Source of the DNA: Rhodoferax antarcticus ANT.BR
Lineage (GTDB): Bacteria; Pseudomonadota; Gammaproteobacteria; Burkholderiales; Burkholderiaceae_C
Assembly: GCF_001938565.1 (NCBI RefSeq)
Contig: NZ_MSYM01000017.1
Span: forward strand, 124,001 to 188,000
DNA length: 64,000 nucleotides
Direction: 5' to 3'
The notes beneath the pieces are model-generated. The model worked only from the letters and a program-made list of their open reading frames with translations, made no database searches and was not told the DNA's origin. Both the position numbers and the translations under genes were made by a program. Below, one piece after another: positions 29,752 to 38,738 of the stretch. How positions within the stretch are numbered: the first letter of the stretch is position 1; the number at the start of each line of letters is the position of its first letter.

Positions 29752-30173
29752 TGCTGTATGTCGATACCAGCGTACTGGTAGCACTGTGCACAAATGAGGC
29801 CAAAACGGCGGATGTGGTTCGGTGGTACGCCGATTGCAAAGTTGAATTGGTGTCTGCCGCTTGGTGCGTGACCGAATTTGCCAGCGCCCTGGGGCTCAAG
29901 CAACGCACCAACCAACTTACCGCCGACCAGGCCAACGCCGCGTGGGTGAAGTTCGAGCGCGTGTGCGCCAACGACTTGCAATTGCTGCCCGTTGAGGCTG
30001 CTACTTTTCACAAAGCCGCCACACTGACGATGGACCCTGCGACGGGCATGCGCGCTGGCGATGCGCTGCATTTGGCGTGCGCCATTGGAGCCGGTGTTCA
30101 GGGATTGGTCACGCTGGACGGTGTATTTGCCAAGAACGCCAAACGAATGAAGGTCAAGGTTATTCCACTCTGA
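29751..30173 (+). CDS. vapC: PIN-domain toxin VapC
   Basis: 140 residues with the four PIN acidic positions: YVDTSVLVAL (Asp near 4), the conserved Glu of SAAWCVTEFASAL (near residue 42), and MRAGDALHLACAIGAG with the two later acids toward VTLDGVFAKNAKRM. PIN toxins are Mg2+-dependent RNases, many cutting tRNA or rRNA loops; the target is unknown here. It is encoded directly after the AbrB-type antitoxin. The pair looks intact amid decayed mobile DNA, as expected if it stabilised that DNA. Confidence 0.9.
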   Translation: MLYVDTSVLVALCTNEAKTADVVRWYADCKVELVSAAWCVTEFASALGLKQRTNQLTADQANAAWVKFERVCANDLQLLPVEAATFHKAATLTMDPATGMRAGDALHLACAIGAGVQGLVTLDGVFAKNAKRMKVKVIPL

Positions 30174-30228
30174 GCACTCAAGCAGACAGCGCTGCCAGCG
30201 ATAAAGTGCCGGGAAGCCACCTGCGCAT

Positions 30229-30894
30229 GCACTGCTTCGACTTCCCCTTTACGAGAAACGATCCTCGAAATCCGAAACTATCACCATCCAAAACATCTTT
30301 CTGGATCGGCAACAGTATTGTGTGCCCTTCTACCAGCGGGCGTACGTTTGGACTTTGCGCGATCAATGGGAACCGTTGTGGGATGACATTCGGGACAAGG
30401 CTGAAGGCCGGTTCAACAAGGGAAAGGTAACTCCGCACTTTTTGGGTGCCGTTGTGCTGGACCCGCAACCGCGCGAGGGCCTCGTTGGTGTGGACGTCTT
30501 GCACATCATTGACGGACAGCAACGGTTGACGACATTGCAATTTGTGTTGGGGTCTGTACTGCTGACTCTACGTCGTGCTGGCTTAGAAAACCTTATGAGT
30601 GTTGTCACCGCCTGTGCACGCAATGGCAACCCTGACACGATGCGAAATCCAGCCACCGAGGTGTTCAAGGTCTGGCCGACGTTTCGTGACCAAAAGAACT
30701 TCATTCTCGCCCTGGAGGCTCATGGCCTGGAAGAACTTCGCTCCCGCTTTCCGACGAGTTTCACCCAGGTTGGCACTTTGAAGAAAGCCTGTGGTCAGGC
30801 CGCAACAGATCAAAATGAAAGACAAGTTGGACTTGGCTTTTCTGGTCACCAGCGCGTTCATACAAACCCCTATCAACCAAGGAGTTTCAAATGA
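30229..30894 (+). pseudogene. DUF262 (GmrSD-like) gene, N-terminal fragment
   Basis: The frame reads ETITIQNIFLDRQQYCVPFY, QRAYVWTLRDQWEPLWDD, HFLGAVVLDPQPREG and IIDGQQRLTTLQFVLG, all hallmarks of DUF262, the nucleotide-dependent half of GmrSD-type modification-dependent restriction enzymes. No start codon with a ribosome site fits the frame. After about residue 185 (near 30790) the family sequence stops and the frame runs through the start region of the next gene to 30894. Intact relatives have about 550-700 residues, so the catalytic C-terminus is missing. It is the broken remnant of a defence gene cut by the arrival of the recombinase module. Confidence 0.8.
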
Positions 30895-31346
30895 ACCACA
30901 CCACCACTTCAGTGGCCGCCCAAGTGGCCGCGCTGTCCAGCCTTGCGATGCCAGAACTATGGACATTGTGGGATCGATTTTTCAAACGCCGCCCAGAAAA
31001 TCCCAACCGTAGCTACATTGAGTCGCGGGTAGCCTACAAGCTTCAGGAGCAAGCGTTTGGTGGCTTGAGCGCAGAAACCCAGCGCAGACTGGTCAACATT
31101 GGCATGCGCCACTCCAAGATCAAAAGCAGGCAGGTTGGGCGGGACATTGAACTGGCACCCGGCACCGTATTGCTGCGTGAATGGGGCGACCGTGACCACA
31201 AAGTGACCGTGACCGCCGAGGGCACCTTTGAATATGAGGGCAAGTTCTTCAAGAGCCTGTCTGCTGTGGCCAGGCACATCTCTGGCACACCTTGGTCCGG
31301 ACCCCTGTTTTTTGGTCTCAAAACCAACCGCAAGGAGGCAGCATGA
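30891..31346 (+). CDS. DUF2924 domain protein
   Basis: 151 residues, ATG at 30891 with AAGGAG eight bases upstream. Family pattern: LAALSxLxMPELWxLWDRFF-like start (here ALSSLAMPELWTLWDRFFKR), RSYIESRVAYKLQEQAFGG, PGTVLLREWGDRDHKVTV, then FEYEGKFFKSLSAVARHISG and TPWSGPLFFGL. The C-terminal part resembles the RAMA/DUF2924 fold thought to bind modified DNA or partner proteins. DUF2924 genes nearly always sit directly before a large serine recombinase, as here (four-base ATGA overlap). An accessory role in recombination is likely. Confidence 0.88.
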   Translation: MNHTTTSVAAQVAALSSLAMPELWTLWDRFFKRRPENPNRSYIESRVAYKLQEQAFGGLSAETQRRLVNIGMRHSKIKSRQVGRDIELAPGTVLLREWGDRDHKVTVTAEGTFEYEGKFFKSLSAVARHISGTPWSGPLFFGLKTNRKEAA

Positions 31347-32722
31347 GTGCCACAACACAAATTGGATCGCCCAAGCCGCGCAAACGCTGCGCCGTGTATT
31401 GCCGCGTATCCAGTGACGAGCGGCTGGATCAAGAATTCAACTCCATCGATGCACAAAAGGAGGCAGGTCAAGCCTATGTGGTCAGCCAACGCTCTGAAGG
31501 CTGGATTCCGGTGGTGGACGACTATGACGACCCAGGGTTTTCGGGCGGCAACACCGAGCGACCCGGGCTCAAGCGCCTGATGGCCGACATTGAGCGCGGT
31601 CTGGTTGATATCGTGGTGGTCTACAAAATTGACCGGCTCACTCGCAGTCTGGCCGACTTTTCCAAGATGGTGGAAGTTTTCGAGCGCCAAGGCGTGTCGT
31701 TTGTGTCCGTGACGCAGCAGTTCAACACCACCACGTCCATGGGTCGCCTGATGCTCAACGTGCTGCTGTCGTTTGCACAGTTTGAGCGTGAAGTCACCGG
31801 CGAGCGGATCCGCGACAAGATTGCGGCCAGTAAACGCAAGGGACTGTGGATGGGTGGTGTGCCGCCCCTGGGCTATGACGTGGCCAATCGGCTGCTGGTG
31901 GTCAACGAGCCTGAGGCCCAGTTGGTAAGGCGCATCTTTGGTGAAATGCTCACCATTGGGTCGCCAACGCGCATCGCGCAGGGTCTGGCCAGTGAAGGCA
32001 TCACCACAAAAGCTTGGACAACGCAGGACGGTCAGGTGCGCAGTGGCACCCAGATGGACCGGAAGTACCTGTACAAGTTGCTGCGCAACCGCATCTACCT
32101 CGGGGAGTTGTCGCACAAGGGCAGTTGGTTCCCTGGCGCACATGCACCGATCATTGACCACGGTCTGTGGGGTCAGGTTCATGAAGTGCTGGCGTGCGAT
32201 CCGCACGTCAGGTCGGCGGACACGCAAACGCGTGAGAGCACGGATGCGCTGCTGCGCGGTCTGCTGTTTGGCCCCAGTGGCGATCCGATGTACCCGACCT
32301 ACGCCAGCAAGAACAAGCGCAAGTACCGCTATTACGTCTCCAAGGCAGAGATGCGATTCGGTGCATCGGAAAAAACACACGCGCGCATTCCGGCCGCAGA
32401 GGTAGAGGCGGCGACGGTCAACCAAGTCAAAACGGTGCTGTCCAGTCCAGAAGCCATCACCGCCGTTTGCAAATCCCTTGAAATCCAGGGTGTCCAAATC
32501 AACGAGGATGAGATCGTGATGGCACTGCACCAGCTTGGAGAAGCCTGGGAGCAGCTCTACCCGGCCGAGCGCATCAGGATTGTCAAGTTGATGATTGAGC
32601 GAGTTGATCTGGTCACTGGTGGGCTGAAAGTGAAATGGCACGCACTGGGTTGGAAGGAACTGATCAAAGAATTCGCTGCGAAAAGCATTGGTGCTGAGCT
32701 GGTGGAAATGGAGGCGGCATGA
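31343..32722 (+). CDS. Large serine recombinase
   Basis: 459 residues from the ATG at 31343, with AGGAGG upstream. The N-terminal resolvase domain begins RCAVYCRVSSDERLDQEFNS (catalytic Ser in YCRVSSD), then VVYKIDRLTRSLADFSKMVE and SFAQFEREVTGERIRDKIAA. The recombinase domain follows (GGVPPLGYDVANRLLVVNEP, GLASEGITTKAWTTQDG) with a beta-ribbon region toward YPTYASKNKRKYRYYVSK; the usual zinc-finger cysteines are not obvious. The end is a coiled helix. It should catalyse site-specific integration or excision of its element; no matching att pair was found nearby. It overlaps genes on both sides by four bases. Confidence 0.92.
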   Translation: MSATTQIGSPKPRKRCAVYCRVSSDERLDQEFNSIDAQKEAGQAYVVSQRSEGWIPVVDDYDDPGFSGGNTERPGLKRLMADIERGLVDIVVVYKIDRLTRSLADFSKMVEVFERQGVSFVSVTQQFNTTTSMGRLMLNVLLSFAQFEREVTGERIRDKIAASKRKGLWMGGVPPLGYDVANRLLVVNEPEAQLVRRIFGEMLTIGSPTRIAQGLASEGITTKAWTTQDGQVRSGTQMDRKYLYKLLRNRIYLGELSHKGSWFPGAHAPIIDHGLWGQVHEVLACDPHVRSADTQTRESTDALLRGLLFGPSGDPMYPTYASKNKRKYRYYVSKAEMRFGASEKTHARIPAAEVEAATVNQVKTVLSSPEAITAVCKSLEIQGVQINEDEIVMALHQLGEAWEQLYPAERIRIVKLMIERVDLVTGGLKVKWHALGWKELIKEFAAKSIGAELVEMEAA

Positions 32723-33081
32723 ACGCTGATCTCGAATCCTTTGTGCCACTGACTTTTTCCCGACGTGGCGTGCAGCGGCTGGCCACCACCAATGCGGTGG
32801 CGCATGACACAACGTTCTTGGTGGGTTTGGCCCGGGCGTTTTACTGGAAAAGCCTGCTGGACACCGGTGCCATGAAGAGTGGCTCTGAAATCGCCAAAAA
32901 CGAAGGTTTGCACCATTCGTGCGTCAACGAACTCATGCGTCTGACACTGCTGGCACCCGACATCATCAAGCAGTTGATGGCGGGCACACAACCACGGCGA
33001 ATGACATTGATGTGGTTTCAGCGCAACCGGCTACCGGTGGACTGGCAAGCCCAGCGCACCATCATCGACGGCTTCAAATAG
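32719..33081 (+). CDS. ParB-HTH-like small protein, recombinase-associated (paralogue 1)
   Basis: 120 residues, ATG overlapping the recombinase stop (ATGA). FVPLTFSRRGVQRLATTN is followed by FLVGLARAFYWKSLLDTGAM and a helix-turn-helix like that of KorB/ParB: KSGSEIAKNEGLHHSCVNEL, then MRLTLLAPDIIKQLMAG. The next gene repeats this plan with about a third identical residues. The HTH suggests sequence-specific DNA binding, possibly as a directionality or regulatory factor of the recombinase. Confidence 0.7.
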   Translation: MNADLESFVPLTFSRRGVQRLATTNAVAHDTTFLVGLARAFYWKSLLDTGAMKSGSEIAKNEGLHHSCVNELMRLTLLAPDIIKQLMAGTQPRRMTLMWFQRNRLPVDWQAQRTIIDGFK

Positions 33082-33089
33082 GAATCATC

Positions 33090-33596
33090 ATGGCTAAAAA
33101 TGACAAGGGCATGGTGACTGGTGATCCGGTCACGTACCAAATTCCAGCGCCAGCAGGCGGGGTGCAGTTGGAGACCTTTATTCCGTGGACGTTGGTCAAG
33201 CGAGGTGTCAGGCGGCAAGTGATCACGCCAATTGATGCGCCGGAGCAATTCGAGGCAGAAGCTGCCGTTGAGCGAAATGCGCGCAAAAAAGTCAAGGACA
33301 GCCCGTCGATCCGGGCGTTGGGGCTGGCGCACTATTGGCAGCGGCTACTTGATGAGGGCAAGTACCGGTCGTTGACGGACATTGCAGCAGCCAAGGGAAT
33401 GGATCGAGGCCAGGTAAGTCGGACGGTACAGTTGACCCGACTAGCTCCCGAAATTATTGAATCATGTTTCATGGAACGTCGTGGCGGACCAAAGCTGGAG
33501 CAGTTGGCTCGGGCGTGTCCTTCTTGCGACTGGATCAGTCAAAAATCAACCCTCTCAAACCAGCCAACGAAGTTGCCTGATCAATTTTCACTCTAG
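33090..33596 (+). CDS. ParB-HTH-like small protein, recombinase-associated (paralogue 2)
   Basis: 168 residues from the ATG at 33090. After a 30-residue lead the order FIPWTLVKRGVRRQVITPID, RALGLAHYWQRLLDEGKYRS, then LTDIAAAKGMDRGQVSRTVQ and LTRLAPEIIESCF mirrors the preceding gene, with a clearer ParB-type HTH. The C-terminus (LARACPSCDWISQK then STLSNQPTKLPDQFSL) differs from the paralogue and may be altered by a late frame change. Fourth gene of the DUF2924-recombinase unit; two tandem HTH paralogues are worth noting. Confidence 0.7.
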   Translation: MAKNDKGMVTGDPVTYQIPAPAGGVQLETFIPWTLVKRGVRRQVITPIDAPEQFEAEAAVERNARKKVKDSPSIRALGLAHYWQRLLDEGKYRSLTDIAAAKGMDRGQVSRTVQLTRLAPEIIESCFMERRGGPKLEQLARACPSCDWISQKSTLSNQPTKLPDQFSL

Positions 33597-33688
33597 ATCA
33601 CACGCCGAAAATGTGATCCCACCGTTGTGACGTATAGGCTCCAAAATTCTGTTCAACGGCGATGTTGCCGTGACTTCAGGAGATTCAT

Positions 33689-33865
33689 ATGAGTAAGTCC
33701 AGTTCGAAATCGAGTCCTGCTGCACCCCGCCCTGCACCCGCTCCAAGCCCTTCAAACACTTCACTGGGTGGGGCTGGACAAGGCAAGGGGCCCGGAAATG
33801 CCGGTGGATGGCCAAGCACTAATCATGGTGCAAAGTCTGGCGGCGGTCGAAGCCTCAACCGTTAG
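33689..33865 (+). CDS. Ser/Pro/Gly-rich microprotein
   Basis: 58 residues; ATG 33689 with AGGAG 7 bases upstream. The composition is extremely biased: MSKSSSKSSPAAPRPAPAPS then PSNTSLGGAGQGKGPGNAGG and an Arg-Ser-Leu-Asn-Arg end. No domain is visible; it is likely disordered and basic. The good ribosome site is the main support. It lies about 90 bases after the ParB-HTH paralogue 2 and may belong to that unit. Confidence 0.5.
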   Translation: MSKSSSKSSPAAPRPAPAPSPSNTSLGGAGQGKGPGNAGGWPSTNHGAKSGGGRSLNR

Positions 33866-33900
33866 CGGAAGGCACAATAGTTCTCCGAAAATGAAAGCTA

Positions 33901-35019
33901 TCAAGAGTGATAGCCCTGCAGTCGTTTGAACTCCGCCCTGAGCCATGCGCTCGGGGCGTGAACACAATCACTGCTCTCAGTTTTTGGTGCCTTTGTACCG
34001 CTGTGAGCCAGTGAAACAAACCAAAGTATCGAGTCAAATCGTCGGGCAGCCCAGTAGTACCGTTGCGCCGATTCGAATACTTCAGCATGATTCAAGTTCG
34101 GGTCGGCAATACCAGCACGAAGACTCACCCGCCTAATGAACTTTTCTAGTTTCTCTGAAGCCACCGGAAACAGGCTACCTCGACTCCATCGCTTGATGGT
34201 CGCTTCACTCGGAAGGTCCTCCACGAGGGTCTCATTGCGAACCAACCTGAGTGCCTCGGCAATTGAATGGGCCTTGGTCAATCGCACCATGGCACGAAGC
34301 CACATTGCACCTGGTGCTGCCGATCCATCATCGCGCAGTGCATTAAGCAAGTGCTCTAAGCTACCGCAGTTCTGCTGTGCCTGTAATGCTACAGATTCAC
34401 GCATTGCCCACTTAGCCAGCACACTGACCTGTAGTTGAAGCCAAGCTTGCAAACGAGGACTCAACGTTGCATTGGGCGTTGTGGCACTTGCCAGGTTCCG
34501 CAAATTCTCATCACTCCAGTATTGACGCAAGTTTGCGTTGCTCTGGACCAGTTCAGCCGCACGCTGATAGTTGCCTTCGTCCAATGCAACATCAGCTGCT
34601 TTAACTTCGGTTTCGATGGTCACGTACTCGTCAAAATAAGGGGATTGAAGCTTGTCAGCGCCCATGCGAAAGCATGCCCAATTCCCCGGCATTTGCATCA
34701 ACAAGTCATCAGTGAACGCTCCATCTCTAACCGCCTGAACCGCCGATTTGAATTCTGCTGCTGAATTGGGTTGCATCTTTGCCTGAATTATTGGCAAAAG
34801 GTTGGTCAAGGAACTCGTGGGATCGACATCTTGCCTTCTCAAGTTACGAAATAGTGATCCAAGTTCGTTTGGTTCGTTTTCCATCTCATGCCAAGGTACT
34901 CCCTCGGTCTTCATCTCCCATTGAATTGAAGGCAAAAAGAGACCTTGAAACTGATAGGGCGTTGGTCTGCCACGCGTCTTGTGGCGCAAAGGAACACTCG
35001 TTGTATCCTTTTTTTTCAT
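33901..35019 (-). CDS. Hypothetical protein, helical
   Basis: 372 residues if started at the ATG at 35019 (MKKKDTTSVPLRHKTRGRP), which has AGGAG 13 bases upstream; an ATG at 35066 lacks such a site. No family was recognised. Visible features: a basic N-terminus, TPYQFQGLFLPSIQWEMKTE, an alpha-helical middle with a TPR-like stretch (ADVALDEGNYQRAAELVQSN), then helices with WLRAMVRLTKAHSIAEALRL and an HTH-like SEATIKRWSRGSLFPVASEK near residue 270. It is convergent with the recombinase unit and probably accessory DNA. Confidence 0.65.
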   Translation of the reverse strand: MKKKDTTSVPLRHKTRGRPTPYQFQGLFLPSIQWEMKTEGVPWHEMENEPNELGSLFRNLRRQDVDPTSSLTNLLPIIQAKMQPNSAAEFKSAVQAVRDGAFTDDLLMQMPGNWACFRMGADKLQSPYFDEYVTIETEVKAADVALDEGNYQRAAELVQSNANLRQYWSDENLRNLASATTPNATLSPRLQAWLQLQVSVLAKWAMRESVALQAQQNCGSLEHLLNALRDDGSAAPGAMWLRAMVRLTKAHSIAEALRLVRNETLVEDLPSEATIKRWSRGSLFPVASEKLEKFIRRVSLRAGIADPNLNHAEVFESAQRYYWAARRFDSILWFVSLAHSGTKAPKTESSDCVHAPSAWLRAEFKRLQGYHS

Positions 35020-35180
35020 GAAAGTTTTGTTTCTCCTGTGACGAGGAAAATCACGAGGATTTGGCATGCTGATTTGAGTTCTGGCGCATGAACCGAGCAT
35101 AGAGCAACACGTCATTGGAAAATTCAACAACATATACGTGGTAATGCTTGCGCCGAGCGATGTTTGATATGGGCAGTGGT

Positions 35181-35852
35181 TCAGGCAAGCAGTGAGCGTT
35201 GGGTGGGAGACTCTGCGCCAGCAAGTAGCCGCTCTGCCGGGTACTGACGCATAAATTCCAAGCTCTTTTGCGGGGTGGCCTTGAGCCAATTGTCATAACT
35301 GTCCGGCGGCAAGATCACCACCATGCGCTTTTCGTCCACCGGCTTGTGAAACTGGCACATCAGGTCATGGCCGTCGGCGTTGATGGTCAGCATGGTGAAA
35401 CTGTGAACAACGCCTTTTGGTAACTTCCACGACGACCAAAGACCGGCAATGCCCATGGGTTCGCCGCTGGCGCATGAAATGCGCGTCGCAATGGCTTTTC
35501 CGCTGCGCCAATCGGGCTCAAAAAAGGCGTCCACCGGGATGACGCAGTGCTGGGCGTTTTTCCAGGCATCTCTAAAACTTGGCTTGGCGGCAACCGTCTC
35601 AGTGCGCGCGTTGTAGGTTTGACGGCCGATATTGGTGTCGGTGGCCCAGTGCGGAATCAGGCCAAACAGCCCAGGTAAGGCTTCGCGCTCAGGCACAGCC
35701 TCATCACCCACATCAGCTTGCCTGGGTCTGCGAATGAAAGTAGCCGGGTAGCAAGGCCAAACATCATGCTTGTCCACGTCAACGGGGGGCACAACGCCGA
35801 AGTGTTTGGCGTAGCGTTCGCGCTCCTTGATTGCTTGGTAGTGACTGCACAT
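35181..35852 (-). CDS. SRAP-domain protein (HMCES/YedK family)
   Basis: 223 residues; the ATG at 35852 gives MCSHYQAIKERE, placing the catalytic Cys at position 2 after Met removal, as the family requires (a start at 35885 would bury it). Other active-site positions are visible: YNARTETV (Asn), VDAFFEPDW (Glu) and CQFHKPVDEKRMVVIL (His). SRAP proteins form a covalent thiazolidine link with abasic sites in single-stranded DNA and protect them. It is divergent from umuDC and shares its upstream region with a LexA box, so SOS control is likely. Confidence 0.92.
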   Translation of the reverse strand: MCSHYQAIKERERYAKHFGVVPPVDVDKHDVWPCYPATFIRRPRQADVGDEAVPEREALPGLFGLIPHWATDTNIGRQTYNARTETVAAKPSFRDAWKNAQHCVIPVDAFFEPDWRSGKAIATRISCASGEPMGIAGLWSSWKLPKGVVHSFTMLTINADGHDLMCQFHKPVDEKRMVVILPPDSYDNWLKATPQKSLEFMRQYPAERLLAGAESPTQRSLLA

Positions 35853-36007
35853 TGCCTTATCGTAGCCGCATCTTTGTCCCCACAATCCGTGCCCAACGTT
35901 GTGGACAACCGTCGGAACAAGTCCCGAATGCAGCGCCAGTTATGGGCTTGCGAGGTGTGCTTAAACATTGGGCAGTTCAATTCAAATGGTTGAGGGCTTG
36001 TCATATA

Positions 36008-36023
36008 CTGTATAAAAAATCAG
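36008..36023 (+). promoter_or_regulatory. LexA (SOS) box upstream of umuDC
   Basis: CTGTATAAAAAATCAG: the CTG-N10-CAG pattern of the LexA operator with an AT-rich core, seven bases before the umuD ATG. It could also affect the divergent SRAP gene, about 155 bases away. Confidence 0.8.
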
Positions 36024-36029
36024 TATTGC

Positions 36030-36473
36030 ATGAACCTCGCCACAATCCCTCAAGACCTTCCCGTCGCACTCTCGCTGATACCAACCATGGTCAGTGTGTT
36101 GCCGTGCCGGGTCGCTGCTGGCTTTCCATCGCCTGCTGAGGACCATGCGGTGCAGCGAATTGACTTGATGGCGCAGTTGATCAAGCACCCACAAGCCACA
36201 TTTTTACTGCGTGTGCGCGGTGAATCCATGAAAGACGCTGGCATTTTTGACAATGATGTCGTGTTGGTTGACCGCGCCATCACGGCTCGGTCTGGTCACG
36301 TCGTCATTGCCATGGTCGACGGAGAGTTTGTCTGCAAGACCCTGTGGCAGCGATCTGGCCGCATGAAACTCAAAGCAGCCAACGTGACATTCCCAGACAT
36401 CAACCCGGCCGACGGCCAAACCGTTGAGATTTGGGGTGTGGTGATCGCGTCCATCAAGCAGTTCAAAGCCTGA
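36030..36473 (+). CDS. umuD: UmuD-like S24 peptidase, Pol V accessory subunit
   Basis: 147 residues. The self-cleavage site (A30-G31, VAAGFPSP), nucleophile Ser66 ([11 protein letters not shown]) and general base Lys103 (DGEFVCKTL) all lie exactly six residues later than in E. coli UmuD (24-25, 60, 97), so the enzyme should be active. RecA-stimulated cleavage would give UmuD', the partner of UmuC in DNA polymerase V. A LexA box lies just upstream, and umuC follows after 11 bases. Confidence 0.94.
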   Translation: MNLATIPQDLPVALSLIPTMVSVLPCRVAAGFPSPAEDHAVQRIDLMAQLIKHPQATFLLRVRGESMKDAGIFDNDVVLVDRAITARSGHVVIAMVDGEFVCKTLWQRSGRMKLKAANVTFPDINPADGQTVEIWGVVIASIKQFKA

Positions 36474-36484
36474 GTCGGACGACC

Positions 36485-37789
36485 ATGTACGCGCTGGTTG
36501 ATGGCAACAACTTTTATGTGTCGTGTGAACGGGTCTTTCGACCCAGCCTGAACAACCGCCCGGTGGTGGTGCTGTCCAACAACGATGGCTGCGCGATTGC
36601 CAGGTCAAACGAAGCCAAAGCGTTGGGCATCAAAATGGGCGCACCCTGGTTTCAGATTCGCCATTTCGAGGAATCAGACGGACTGGTCGCGTTGTCGGCC
36701 AACTTTGCCCTGTATGGCGACATGAGTGACCGCATGATGAGTCTGGCCGCAGGCCTGGGACACCGCCAGGAGGTTTATTCGATTGACGAGTCGTTCCTTG
36801 ACCTGACCGGCATCTCGGGTGACATGACCCTACGCAGCCGGAAAATTCGGCACCGCATTCTTAATTGGATTGGTATTGCCTGTGGCATTGGGATTGGCCC
36901 CACCAAGACCCTGGCCAAGCTAGCGAACCACATTGCCAAAACCGCTGAACGCAAACCGGGAAGCTACCCCGACCACTACGCCCAGGTCTGCAATCTCTGC
37001 AATTTGGAGCCGACGGAGCGCGATGCACTGATGTTGGCCACGGAAGTTGGAGAGGTGTGGGGGGTGGGCAGACGCATCGGTGCCCAGCTCAAAGAAGCTG
37101 GCATCCATACCGTCCTCGATCTGGCGCGACTTGACCCAGTCATGGTCAAACGTCGCTGGTCGGTGGTACTGGAGCGCACTGTGCGTGAATTGCAAGGCAC
37201 CGACTGCATAGGTCTGGAGCACGAGCCACCGGCGAAGCAGGAGATTGCCTGTACGCGCAGCTTTGGGCATGCGGTGCTGGAGTTGTCTGTGCTGCAAGAA
37301 GCGGTGACAGAATTTGCCAGTCAGGCTGCACAGAAATTGCGACTGCAAAACGGTCATGCCGGACAAGTCCTGACGTTTATCCGAACCAGCCCCTTTCGGA
37401 CGCAAGATTTACAGTATTCGCGCTCAACGGTGGTACCGCTCAGGCGATCAACCAATGACAGTCGTGACATCAGCCAAGCGGCGCTGCTGGGATTGCAGGC
37501 AATATTTCGACCTGGATACCGCTATGCCAAGGCTGGCGTAATGCTGCTTGATCTGCGGCCAGCAAACTTAATCCAGCAGGAATTGGCGCTGGAAGACGAT
37601 GTGGCTGACCCTGGCGGAAGTCGGCTGATGCAGGCTTTGGATGCGGTCAACCAACGGTTCGGACGCGGCACGGTGGCTCTGGCCAGCGCAGGACTGGCGG
37701 GTGAGCAGCGGCAGTGGACTATGAAACAGGAGCGACGCACCCCCGGCTACACCACTGACTGGGACGGTCTGGCGTTGGTGAGGGCCTGA
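36485..37789 (+). CDS. umuC: DNA polymerase V catalytic subunit UmuC
   Basis: 434 residues from the ATG at 36485 ([20 protein letters not shown]), the usual UmuC start; the frame opens earlier inside umuD. Y-family motifs are complete: the first Asp in [34 protein letters not shown], then [13 protein letters not shown] with the Asp-Glu pair, and [19 protein letters not shown]. The C-terminal little-finger and UmuC-specific DUF4113-like parts follow ([17 protein letters not shown]). It performs error-prone bypass of DNA lesions after SOS induction. umuDC on accessory DNA often comes from plasmids or integrated elements. Confidence 0.95.
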   Translation: MYALVDGNNFYVSCERVFRPSLNNRPVVVLSNNDGCAIARSNEAKALGIKMGAPWFQIRHFEESDGLVALSANFALYGDMSDRMMSLAAGLGHRQEVYSIDESFLDLTGISGDMTLRSRKIRHRILNWIGIACGIGIGPTKTLAKLANHIAKTAERKPGSYPDHYAQVCNLCNLEPTERDALMLATEVGEVWGVGRRIGAQLKEAGIHTVLDLARLDPVMVKRRWSVVLERTVRELQGTDCIGLEHEPPAKQEIACTRSFGHAVLELSVLQEAVTEFASQAAQKLRLQNGHAGQVLTFIRTSPFRTQDLQYSRSTVVPLRRSTNDSRDISQAALLGLQAIFRPGYRYAKAGVMLLDLRPANLIQQELALEDDVADPGGSRLMQALDAVNQRFGRGTVALASAGLAGEQRQWTMKQERRTPGYTTDWDGLALVRA

Positions 37790-37889
37790 ACAATGGATAA
37801 ACATGACCAATGATCGTTGACGGTTACCGGTAGACACCGGGTACTTTCATACTATTAACCTGTCGTTGAGCTTGAGTCACGCCAAGCCG

Positions 37890-38705
37890 TTAAGTGTCAT
37901 TTGGTTTTTGCATTCCCATCGCAAAATTCTGAATCGCTACCGCATCACTATCGATGCGGCTGCCAGCTGTACACCGCGATGCAAACCAACCAACCAGGGC
38001 GCTAATATTGCTGTCGCTTATATAGACTTCGCGATCCACGTCCACCTTCCCAAGGCTGGGAGGCAGCGCTTCATCCCAGGAATCAAAAGGTATTGGTGCC
38101 GGTGCGATAAAGCATCCCGCATGGCTGGCCGACTGCATGAGTACCCAACATTGACTATCGCTCATGCCATATGCGAAAAATGAGGAATTGGGTTTTTTTA
38201 GGCTAGCCCACTTTGGCAATGGAATCACTTCCAATGGCGGCGGCTCTGGCTCGACCAATGGCTGTTGTTGTGGGCCTGGACGCAGGATTTGGGATGGCTC
38301 AAATCGCGACTGTCTTGCCGCGAGCAGCTGACGCAAAGCGATTAATTTGGCTTCGGCCATCTCGCGTTCTCGTTGGCGCGTGACTTCTGCCAGCGCAAGT
38401 TCCCTTTGTCGCTCAGCTTCAAATTGGGCCAATAGCGCCTTCGTGTTGTTGACAAGCATTTCACGCTCTGCCTCTGTCAGCACACGCCCTCCACCAGAAC
38501 CATGACCGTGAAAATCGGTTGCATGAGCTACACCATACCGTTTTGCAAAACAGTCAGAGCCCAGCACAATCAGTTGGTCTGCTTCTTCCACAACATGAAT
38601 TCTTGCGTAGACGCTATGCCCGCAATGGGGCTGCTGACAGCGAACGCGGTGTGATGGATCGACAGCGACTATTGCAAGCAGCTTGAATGGTTGAGTTTCT
38701 GCCAT
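37890..38705 (-). CDS. Hypothetical protein with N-terminal Cys/His cluster
   Basis: 271 residues, not recognised. The N-terminus has a possible zinc-ribbon: RVRCQQPHCGHSVYARIHVV with later GSDCFAKRYG. Next comes a charged coiled-coil (EAEREMLVNNTKALLAQFEA then ERQRELALAEVTRQRERE). The second half is globular, with WASLKKPNSSFFAYGMSDSQ and IPFDSWDEALPPSLGKVDVD. It precedes umuC convergently and follows the HNH-type gene by 33 bases, so it probably shares a transcript with it. Confidence 0.65.
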   Translation of the reverse strand: MAETQPFKLLAIVAVDPSHRVRCQQPHCGHSVYARIHVVEEADQLIVLGSDCFAKRYGVAHATDFHGHGSGGGRVLTEAEREMLVNNTKALLAQFEAERQRELALAEVTRQREREMAEAKLIALRQLLAARQSRFEPSQILRPGPQQQPLVEPEPPPLEVIPLPKWASLKKPNSSFFAYGMSDSQCWVLMQSASHAGCFIAPAPIPFDSWDEALPPSLGKVDVDREVYISDSNISALVGWFASRCTAGSRIDSDAVAIQNFAMGMQKPNDT

Positions 38706-38738
38706 GAGTACAAATTTATTTAACGTGCGGCATCATGC

